Origin: Anaerotruncus colihominis
GTDB lineage: Bacteria; Bacillota; Clostridia; Oscillospirales; Ruminococcaceae
Assembly: GCA_025146135.1 (NCBI GenBank)
Contig: CP102255.1
Location: forward strand, 1,054,001 to 1,118,000
Reading direction: 5' to 3'
Length of the DNA stretch: 64,000 nt
Below are positions 9,163-15,899 of this stretch, piece by piece; the stretch's first letter is position 1; the number at the start of each line of letters is the position of its first letter. The position numbers and the translations under genes were made by a program. Under the pieces are notes generated by a model that saw nothing but the letters and a program-made list of their open reading frames with translations, did no database searches and was not told the DNA's origin.

Positions 9163-10145
9163 CAGCCGATATCCCCCTTTCGCATGGCCTGTGCAAGCTC
9201 TTTGGCAAAGTAGGTGATCAGCATATCTGCCCCAGCCCTGTAGATGGACAGCGCGCTTTCACACATGATCCGGTATTCGTCGATCAGTCCGGCAGCGCCG
9301 GCGGCCTTGATCATAGCGTATTCACCGGAGACGGAGTAAGCGCACATGGGCAGATCAAAGGCATCCGAGCACTCCCGGATCACATCGAGATAGCTGAGAG
9401 CAGGCTTCACCATCAGGATGTCCGCGCCCTCCGCCGCATCGAGCGCGCATTCCTTAACGGCCTCCCTGCGGTTGTGAGGGTCCATCTGGTAGCCTCTGCG
9501 GTCCCCGAACGCGGGGGCTGAACCGGCCGCCTCCCGAAAGGGGCCGTAGAAAGCGGAGGCGTATTTGGCGGAGTAGGCCATGATGGGGACGTTTGAAAAG
9601 CCGTGCGCATCAAGAGAAGCCCGGATGGCAGCGATACGGCCGTCCATCATATCGGAAGGGGCGACCATGTCAGCCCCAGCCTCGGCGTGGGACAGGGCTG
9701 TTTTGGAAAGGACCTCCAGAGTTTTGTCGTTGTCTACGTCATGGCCGCAGAGAATACCGCAGTGGCCGTGGTCTGTATATTCGCACATGCATACGTCTGT
9801 AATTACATAGAAATCGGGATATTTGGCCTTGATGGCGCGGATAGCCTTCTGTACAACACCCTTGCTGTCCCAGGCGGAGGAACCCTGCGCGTCCTTTTTA
9901 GCCGGCAGTCCAAAGAGGATGCACCGGCCTACGCCGGCGTCAATACAGGACTTTACCGCCTCATCGACAGCGTCCAGCCCATAGTGAAACTGGCCGTCTA
10001 GAGCAGGGATGGGGCGTTTGCCGCTGAGGGTTTCGTCCACAAAAACAGGATAGATCAGGCTGTCAGGAGACAGGCGCGTTTCCCGGCACATACGGCGGAC
10101 AGCGTTGTTTTGCCGCAGACGGCGTGGGCGGTTGATCAGGTCCAT
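9162..10145 (-). CDS. hemB: Porphobilinogen synthase (5-aminolevulinate dehydratase)
   Basis: HemB (327 aa) condenses two 5-aminolevulinate molecules to porphobilinogen. The two active-site lysines are visible in MAYSAKYASAFYGPF and ILMVKPALSYLD. The metal-site segment DVCMCEYTDHGHCG has the three cysteines of the zinc-dependent class rather than the Asp-rich magnesium form. Start at the ATG at 10145, preceded by GAAAGGAT. Immediately upstream, a hairpin followed by six T residues separates it from cobA-hemD, so hemB-hemL may be attenuated relative to the genes before it. Confidence 0.97.
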   Translation of the reverse strand: MDLINRPRRLRQNNAVRRMCRETRLSPDSLIYPVFVDETLSGKRPIPALDGQFHYGLDAVDEAVKSCIDAGVGRCILFGLPAKKDAQGSSAWDSKGVVQKAIRAIKAKYPDFYVITDVCMCEYTDHGHCGILCGHDVDNDKTLEVLSKTALSHAEAGADMVAPSDMMDGRIAAIRASLDAHGFSNVPIMAYSAKYASAFYGPFREAAGSAPAFGDRRGYQMDPHNRREAVKECALDAAEGADILMVKPALSYLDVIRECSDAFDLPMCAYSVSGEYAMIKAAGAAGLIDEYRIMCESALSIYRAGADMLITYFAKELAQAMRKGDIG

Positions 10146-10162
10146 AACAATCAGATCCTTTC

Positions 10163-10195
10163 AAAAAAGGCGGGCGCAGCTTTGGCGCGCCCGCC
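10163..10195 (-). terminator. Intra-operon terminator-like hairpin before hemB
   Basis: GGCGGGCGC (10169-10177) pairs perfectly with GCGCCCGCC (10187-10195). On the minus strand the stem is followed by TTTTTT. It lies wholly in the 54-bp gap between cobA-hemD and hemB, so it probably gives partial termination or marks a 3' end. Confidence 0.65.
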
Positions 10196-10199
10196 GCTT

Positions 10200-11684
10200 T
10201 TATACATGGAGAATGGCATCTACCAACGCGTCTATGTCGGCTCTTTTGGCCACAATAACCGGAATACCATGATGTTTGGCCTCGGCAGCGGTCTGCTCGC
10301 CAATACAGACGCCCGTAATCCGGGAGAAGTCGCATGCACCCACTGAGGCGGCGAAACCTTTCACCGTGGATGCGCTGGTGAAGGTAACAAGATCGAGCTT
10401 TCCGGACTGGATCAGAGCCTTCAGACTGGCGGCATATTCGCTTTCATAAACCGTGGTATAACAGTGGATATCGTCATAAGAAATCTTACCGCGATCGAGC
10501 GCCTCTGTCAAGGCCGGGGAACCAAGCTCCGCCCGAAGGATGAGAACCCGGCCGGTGCAGATCTCAGCAAGGCCCGCCCCCAGATGGGCGGCGTCGTAGA
10601 CTGCGGGGATATAATCCGCCCGCAGGCCGTGTTTACGCAGTTCGCGGTCCGTCCCCGTTCCAATGGCAGCCAGCTTTACGCCGCCGAGCGCGCGGGCGTC
10701 CGAGCCATGCCGCTCCAGCATATCCCACAGGCAGCCGACGCCCGCAGGGCTGGTGAAGGCCAGATATTCATAGTCTGTAAGCCGTGCCACTGCCGCCTCC
10801 ATTTCAGGGCAGGGAACGAGGGGCACGGTGCGGATACAGGGATATTCGAACACATCAGCGCCCAGGTTTCGGAGACGTGCGGCCAGAGTCCCGGCGCGCT
10901 CCCGGGGGCGCGTCACAACGATCCGGCGCCCTTTGAGCGGCAGGACGTCAAACCAATCGAACCGCTCCGCGAGCGAGCAGACCGGACCGATAATGCTGAC
11001 AGCGGGACTGACTACGCCATTTTCTTCCGCCGCGCGAGGCAGCGTTTCCACAGTGGCGTTCAGACGCCTCTGGTCTGGCAAAGTGCCCCGTTCCACGATG
11101 GCGGCGGGGGTATCGGGAGCCATCCCGGCTGCCAGCAGGCCGTTGCAGATATCAGCCAGGCTTTGCACGCCCATCAGAAATACAAGGGTTCCTCTGGTGC
11201 GGACAAGCGCCTCAAAATCGATCTCGAGCGGTTTGCCGGCGCGGGCGTGCCCGGTGATGATGTGAAGCGAAGAAGTAAAGTCCCGGTGCGTTACAGGAAT
11301 ACCGCCGTAGGCCGGCGCCGCGATGGCGGAGGTGACGCCGGGCACCTCCTCAAAGGCAACATCATGCGCGGCCAGCAGCTCCAGCTCCTCGCCGCCGCGG
11401 CCAAACAGAAAAGGATCGCCGCCCTTAAGGCGCACCACCTGTTTGCCCTCCAGCGCCTTCTCCAACAAAATTTGATTGATTTGTTCCTGAGGCACGGGAT
11501 GATGATTTGCCTGTTTGCCCACATTGATCCGTTCGGCCCGCTCCGGAATCAATGCCAGAACGCAGGGGCTTATCAGACGGTCGAACACCACCACATCGGC
11601 TGCCTCCAGCGCCTCCCGGCCTTTGATGGTCAGCAGGCCGGGGTCGCCGGGCCCGGAGCCGACAAGCGTCACTTTTCCAGCCAT
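10200..11684 (-). CDS. cobA-hemD: Fused uroporphyrinogen-III C-methyltransferase / uroporphyrinogen-III synthase
   Basis: This is a two-domain protein of 494 aa. Residues 1-~240 are the SAM-dependent methyltransferase (VTLVGSGPGDPGLLT at the start, RLKGGDPFLFGRGGEE in the middle) that makes precorrin-2. Residues ~250-494 are uroporphyrinogen-III synthase (VVTRPRERAGTLAARL, then a second Rossmann-like half ending VTFTSASTVKGF). One polypeptide therefore makes uroporphyrinogen III and commits it to the siroheme/cobalamin branch. This fusion is known in clostridial hem operons. It lies 3 bp after hemC. Confidence 0.95.
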   Translation of the reverse strand: MAGKVTLVGSGPGDPGLLTIKGREALEAADVVVFDRLISPCVLALIPERAERINVGKQANHHPVPQEQINQILLEKALEGKQVVRLKGGDPFLFGRGGEELELLAAHDVAFEEVPGVTSAIAAPAYGGIPVTHRDFTSSLHIITGHARAGKPLEIDFEALVRTRGTLVFLMGVQSLADICNGLLAAGMAPDTPAAIVERGTLPDQRRLNATVETLPRAAEENGVVSPAVSIIGPVCSLAERFDWFDVLPLKGRRIVVTRPRERAGTLAARLRNLGADVFEYPCIRTVPLVPCPEMEAAVARLTDYEYLAFTSPAGVGCLWDMLERHGSDARALGGVKLAAIGTGTDRELRKHGLRADYIPAVYDAAHLGAGLAEICTGRVLILRAELGSPALTEALDRGKISYDDIHCYTTVYESEYAASLKALIQSGKLDLVTFTSASTVKGFAASVGACDFSRITGVCIGEQTAAEAKHHGIPVIVAKRADIDALVDAILHV

Positions 11685-11687
11685 GGT

Positions 11688-12575
11688 TTATGCATCCTCC
11701 GTCCGTTTTTGTAAGATTCGTTCTGCAAGCTCGATTCCCAGGGCTTCGCCCTGGCTGCGCGGCCCAAGAATCGTATCGAACACCGGCGCGCCTTTGGCCG
11801 TTACGTCCATGCCGCGCAGGGTGAGCGTCTCACCCTGCACAGTGGCATAGGCCGCTGTTGGCGAGGTGCATCCGCCGTCGAGCCGCCGCACGAACGCACG
11901 TTCCGCCAAAGCGCAGTCGGCGCTGTCCCGATCAAAGAAGGCCGACAGATAAGAGGCGTTTTCTCCGGCGCGCGCCTGCACCGCCAATATGCCTTGTCCG
12001 GCGGCGGGGAGCATCTCATCTGTGGAAAAATAGCGGGTAATGCGATCTTCAAGCCCCAGACGGACAAGTCCCGCCGCGGCGAGAACAAGCGCGGCATACT
12101 GTCCGTCATCCAGTTTTTGAAGGCGCGTCTGGACATTGCCGCGCACAGGGGCGACCGGCTGACCGGGAAAAAGTTTTTTGAGCTGAACGGCCCTGCGGGC
12201 GCTTGCACAGCCGATGGGCTTGGCCGGATCCAGTTCATAAACGCCATTCGGCAGGACAAGCGCATCCCGCGGATCGGCCCGTTTTGAAAAACCAGCCAAC
12301 GGAAGGCGTGGGTCGAGATCCATAGGCAAATCCTTACAGCTATGAACCGTGAAGTCAACCATTCCATTTAATAAAGCGGCGTCAAGCTCCCTGACAAACA
12401 ACCCTTTTCCACCGATCTTGTCCAGGGTGCGGTCCAGAATTTTATCGCCGGTCGTTTTCATCGCAACAAGCTCCAGCTCAATTTCAGGGTCCCATTCCCG
12501 GACAGCGTCCATGGCCAGTTTTGCCTGAATGACGGCAAGCCTGCTTTCCCGGCTGCCAACCTTCAAATGCTTCAA
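11688..12575 (-). CDS. hemC: Hydroxymethylbilane synthase (porphobilinogen deaminase)
   Basis: HemC (295 aa) polymerises four porphobilinogens into hydroxymethylbilane. The Cys that carries the dipyrromethane cofactor is in LDGGCTSP, and the N-terminal core KVGSRESRLAVIQ is typical. I place the start at a TTG (12575) rather than an upstream ATG: GGAGGG lies 5 nt before it, the family N-terminus begins there, and the TTG overlaps the preceding stop codon (TTGA), so the gene is translationally coupled to sirC. The longer frame would add 44 Arg/Gly-rich residues. Confidence 0.94.
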   Translation of the reverse strand: MKHLKVGSRESRLAVIQAKLAMDAVREWDPEIELELVAMKTTGDKILDRTLDKIGGKGLFVRELDAALLNGMVDFTVHSCKDLPMDLDPRLPLAGFSKRADPRDALVLPNGVYELDPAKPIGCASARRAVQLKKLFPGQPVAPVRGNVQTRLQKLDDGQYAALVLAAAGLVRLGLEDRITRYFSTDEMLPAAGQGILAVQARAGENASYLSAFFDRDSADCALAERAFVRRLDGGCTSPTAAYATVQGETLTLRGMDVTAKGAPVFDTILGPRSQGEALGIELAERILQKRTEDA

Positions 12576-13024
12576 TCCAATCCCTCCAATGCCGTCCGGA
12601 TTGCCTTGGCCGCCTCTGCGGCCCGCTGATGATCGGTCCCCTCCTGTGAAATGACGCCGGCCACCGCTCCGCCGCCTTCGCAGACTGCCGGAAAGAAAAA
12701 GGTGCATTCCTCCCTGCGGTCTGCCACAGCGACGGGGATTCCAAGCGCCCTGGCGTCACAGCCCACCCGATGGTTCACATCACGGCGATCGGTAGCGGCT
12801 ATAGCGAGATATGCGCCGTCGAGATCGCCGGGGGCGTATGGGCGCCGGAGCCACTGGATATTTCCGGCACTGCCGCTCCAGACAGGAGAAACCACTGTGA
12901 CCGCCGCCCCGAAGCGCGCAAGAACATCCGCCCGCCGGGCAGCGACGGGTCCGCCGCCGACGACCACGCACCGTTTGCCGGTCAGATCAACAAACAGCGG
13001 GAAATGAGGCGTGTTCTGTGTCAT
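12572..13024 (-). CDS. sirC: Precorrin-2 dehydrogenase (NAD-dependent siroheme synthase domain)
   Basis: This 150-aa Rossmann protein matches the N-terminal dehydrogenase domain of CysG/Met8 (LTGKRCVVVGGGPVAARRADVL), which oxidises precorrin-2 to sirohydrochlorin. It is shorter than the ~200-aa forms and has little of the C-terminal dimerisation/chelatase part, so a separate chelatase would be needed. The ATG at 13024 has AAGGAGAA ahead of it and lies inside the hemA reading frame, giving a 38-nt overlap. It is placed between hemA and hemC, next to cobA-hemD, which makes its substrate. Confidence 0.9.
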   Translation of the reverse strand: MTQNTPHFPLFVDLTGKRCVVVGGGPVAARRADVLARFGAAVTVVSPVWSGSAGNIQWLRRPYAPGDLDGAYLAIAATDRRDVNHRVGCDARALGIPVAVADRREECTFFFPAVCEGGGAVAGVISQEGTDHQRAAEAAKAIRTALEGLD

Positions 13025-14240
13025 TGGCGTTCTCCTTCCCCCGGCTCCTGACTGAGGTATGGGTGTTGATTTTTTTAACGCATCGTTCCAGCTCCTGGGG
13101 ATTAATCAATTCCTTTAGTCCTCCGGTGATCAGCTCGACCGCCCGGCCCACGGCAAGCTCCACCAGCTCGTCGCGCTCTATCTCATCCCCGATCTCCGGA
13201 TATGTGAGCAGACGCTGCGTGATGGCTTCCTTCAAGGCTTCGATCGCTGGCAGGCATCTGCGATAGTTGTTCCAATCATAGAAGCGGCTCATATAATCAT
13301 CCAGGATATTAAGCGCCTCCTGTGGAATTTGTCCCCGGTGTTGTTTTGCACCAAGAGTATCCACATTGTAAAGCTTGATACCGGGGAGAGCGCCGACGCA
13401 TGGGTCCACATCACGGGGCATTGCCAAGTCGACCACATAGGCAGGTTTTGAAGACAGCATACTGAACTGCTCTGCTGTAACAGTATAATGAGGGCTAACA
13501 GTGGCAGACAAAAGAATATCTGCCTTTTCCATGGCGGAAAAACGGTCGTCATAGGGTGTGGCGGTACAGCCCGCTGGAATGACCGTCATTCCATGACGAT
13601 AGGTGCGCAGCGTCACAATGACCCGACAACCCTCCGCATGAAGCAAAGTGGCCGCCAGCCGTCCCATTTCACCATTTCCAATGACCAGCGCGCTGCGCCC
13701 ATGCAGACTGCCGAGATCGCGCTTGAGGACCTGGACAGCCTGCCCGGCGGCGGAAACAGCGACATCGGTGAGATGTATCTGCGTCTTGATTGCCTTTCCG
13801 GCCGCTACAGCATTGCGAAACAGCGTTTCCAGAACAGGGTCCGCCGCACCAGCTTTACGGGCAATGGCAATGGCTGACTTGACTTGGGAAAGAATCTGAT
13901 CCTCACCCCAAATCTGCGATTTCAGGCCGCCGGCCACCTCCATCAGATGGCGGACGGCGTCTCTGTCCCGTCTGGTCACGAACGCTCCGGCAAATGAGGC
14001 GTGGCTCAGTTTTACGGCGTGACATAAAATCTGATCGGGACACAGTGTGCTGTCCGAAGCGCAGGAGAGATAAAGCTCCGTGCGGTTGCAGGTAGAGACA
14101 AGAACACAGCCGAGCACCCCCTTGACATCGCGGCGGATCCGCTCTGTCAGCGCCTCCACCTGGGCCTTTGTGAAGGAGAGCTGCTCGCGCAACCCGATAG
14201 GCGCCAGATTGTAATCCAATCCGGACATAATGATCTGCAT
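12987..14240 (-). CDS. hemA: Glutamyl-tRNA reductase
   Basis: HemA (417 aa) reduces glutamyl-tRNA(Glu) to glutamate-1-semialdehyde with NADPH, the entry step of the C5 pathway. The catalytic Cys is in LVSTCNRTELYL; the NADPH Rossmann segment is HGRSALVIGNGEMGRLAATLL; the C-terminal third is the helical dimerisation domain. The start is taken as the ATG at 14240 (MQIIMSGLDYN), with AAGGAAG about 13 nt upstream; the ATG at 14228 is an alternative. It is the first gene of a six-gene minus-strand operon. The T/A-rich upstream region should hold the promoter, but I cannot fix its boxes. Confidence 0.95.
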   Translation of the reverse strand: MQIIMSGLDYNLAPIGLREQLSFTKAQVEALTERIRRDVKGVLGCVLVSTCNRTELYLSCASDSTLCPDQILCHAVKLSHASFAGAFVTRRDRDAVRHLMEVAGGLKSQIWGEDQILSQVKSAIAIARKAGAADPVLETLFRNAVAAGKAIKTQIHLTDVAVSAAGQAVQVLKRDLGSLHGRSALVIGNGEMGRLAATLLHAEGCRVIVTLRTYRHGMTVIPAGCTATPYDDRFSAMEKADILLSATVSPHYTVTAEQFSMLSSKPAYVVDLAMPRDVDPCVGALPGIKLYNVDTLGAKQHRGQIPQEALNILDDYMSRFYDWNNYRRCLPAIEALKEAITQRLLTYPEIGDEIERDELVELAVGRAVELITGGLKELINPQELERCVKKINTHTSVRSRGKENANDTEHASFPAVC

Positions 14241-14331
14241 GTGATCGGAACACTTCCTTTGCGCCGGGCTTTCTTTAAAAGCTCGGCTAAAAACTTTATA
14301 ACTTTTATAAAAAAGAGAAATTGACGAATTT

Positions 14332-14369
14332 TTTGCAAACAGCAGGAGAATGCAAGACAAAAAACGCGG
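14332..14369 (+). repeat. Partial copy of a dispersed intergenic repeat
   Basis: This 38-bp segment upstream of hemA matches 61394-61431 at 34 of 38 positions; the copy at 61 kb is part of a long palindromic element. It is directly followed by a GC-rich palindrome that also resembles sequence at 56.9 kb. Confidence 0.6.
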
Positions 14370-14384
14370 TAAAGAAAATTTTAT

Positions 14385-14414
14385 CCGGCTGCGCCGCAGA
14401 CAGCGGTGCAGCCG
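14385..14414 (-). terminator. Terminator-like hairpin after the serpin gene
   Basis: CCGGCTGC (14385-14392) pairs with GCAGCCGG (14407-14414) around a GC-rich loop. It lies 13 nt past the serpin stop on the minus strand and is followed by an A/T-rich run with four T residues. Confidence 0.6.
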
Positions 14415-14427
14415 GCAGAAAAAAGGT

Positions 14428-15693
14428 TTATGTGACAGACGGCTTGTTGACCACGCCGATCAAAAGAGGGATTTCACGATCGATAGATGAATCGCTTGTA
14501 ATGGCGAATAAAAAGGGACGATCAAAGGTAAGCTCAGTTGTTTTGCCGGCTTTCCGTATATTTGTTTTCACCTCAGTATTGGAACTTGTTCCTATTCCAT
14601 ACTCTCCGATGCTGATAGCAGCCTGCTGGCGTACATCGGTGAGCATCGTTTTGCCGCCGGAAACCATAGCGGAAAAATCAGCTTGTTCAGAAAATGGCGT
14701 GAGTATCCCCATGGATTTAAGCGCATTGTTGAAGGTGAGATCAGCGGAAAAAGAAAATTTAGGAAGCGACAATGCAACTTGTTGATTTTCGCCGCCCGGT
14801 GCAAACAAAGCGGTCGTTGTTTCAGGTGAGTTCAAAAGCTGATTGACGCCAACGCCTTCGTCCGGGAGAATGAGCAGCATGTTGCCGCCGCTTTTTAGCG
14901 GAACACGCAGACGTGTAAAATTGCCTTCCGCCCTGTAAACCTCCGCGGAAGCAAGCGTACCCTTCATAAAGCTGCCGATGGCCGTATTGCCATTGGCAAG
15001 GGCAAAGGGACCAGCCTCCGTATTGGCGGGGTCAAAGGCATAGAGCCATTCGTCTTCAAAATAAGGGACATTGATGATGGAAAGCTGCTGTGAAGCTGCG
15101 ATTTTGACCGGAGGGATGACGTTGCCGCTGGAGTTTTTGACGATCCATTCGGAAATCTGCCGTGCAACCGAGAGACGGGCAAAATCCACATTCATTGTCT
15201 CTGTATAAAATTGAGAAGCTGCGGTATCGTTGAAGTCACTGCGGAAGATTGCGTTATCATGCAGCCAGAAGGAGCTTGCGAGCCGGAAAACGCCGATACC
15301 GTTATTTGTATAAAGCCGGCGGAACAAATTTCCGTTTTGCTTGGAAAGATAGGAAATGGTTTTATTTTTCATCCCGAGCACTTCCAAAAGCTCCTGGCGC
15401 GTATCACCACGCGCGCCGGTCGCCGCAAGAGAAAGCGACATGTACAGGGCGGTCGGACTGTAGATTGTGTTGCCTGCCTGACCATATAGAATTTCCGGGG
15501 AACAGGCATAGGAAAATGTGTTGATTGCATCGAGCAAATCGGTTTCAAGAGGGTTTTCCTCAATCAATGTTTTTTGTGCCTTCTCATCCCCGTAAACCGG
15601 TGCATCCGGATAGGTTGGCGCAGCCGCCGTGCCCGGGATACATAGTCCAGCGCAAATAAACACAGCCATTGAAAATGCGATCGCCTTTTTCAT
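14428..15693 (-). CDS. Secreted serpin (serine protease inhibitor)
   Basis: This 421-aa protein has a signal peptide (MKKAIAFSMAVFICAGLC) and a serpin domain from about residue 45 to the end: NTIYSPTALYMSLSLAATGARGDT (helix region), FWLHDNAIF, INVPYFEDEW, LPKFSFSADL, and the C-terminal LTFDRPFLFAIT signature. The reactive-centre hinge reads GEYGIGTSSNTEV: mostly small residues, as in inhibitory serpins, but without the usual EEGTEAAAAT consensus. The target is unknown; gut-bacterial serpins can act on host or competitor proteases. The start at the ATG at 15693 follows GGAGGAAG. Confidence 0.93.
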   Translation of the reverse strand: MKKAIAFSMAVFICAGLCIPGTAAAPTYPDAPVYGDEKAQKTLIEENPLETDLLDAINTFSYACSPEILYGQAGNTIYSPTALYMSLSLAATGARGDTRQELLEVLGMKNKTISYLSKQNGNLFRRLYTNNGIGVFRLASSFWLHDNAIFRSDFNDTAASQFYTETMNVDFARLSVARQISEWIVKNSSGNVIPPVKIAASQQLSIINVPYFEDEWLYAFDPANTEAGPFALANGNTAIGSFMKGTLASAEVYRAEGNFTRLRVPLKSGGNMLLILPDEGVGVNQLLNSPETTTALFAPGGENQQVALSLPKFSFSADLTFNNALKSMGILTPFSEQADFSAMVSGGKTMLTDVRQQAAISIGEYGIGTSSNTEVKTNIRKAGKTTELTFDRPFLFAITSDSSIDREIPLLIGVVNKPSVT

Positions 15694-15843
15694 AATTACT
15701 TCCTCCCCAATAGAGGGCTTGCCCAGCCCTATTGAGCCTGTCAAATTCCTGATAAGCGGTCATCAAACAGGTCTTGTAGAAACAGTGGCAAAAAAAGCGG
15801 GAATTATTTCATAGAAACCGATTTTTCATCAAAATTGGAGAAA

Positions 15844-15873
15844 GAAAACGCCGGTCTTTGGACCGACGTTTTC
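15844..15873 (-). terminator. Terminator after the repeat surface-protein gene
   Basis: GAAAACGCCGGTC (15844-15856) pairs with GACCGACGTTTTC (15861-15873). The single non-Watson-Crick position is G-U on the minus-strand RNA, so the minus strand is the functional one. It lies 26 nt after the stop at 15900. Confidence 0.8.
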
Positions 15874-15899
15874 TTAAGGACAAATTTCGTAAAAATCGA

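Noticed and set aside
10464..11714. 416-codon plus-strand frame opposite cobA-hemD
   Set aside because: Shadow of a conserved bifunctional gene; no ribosome binding site.
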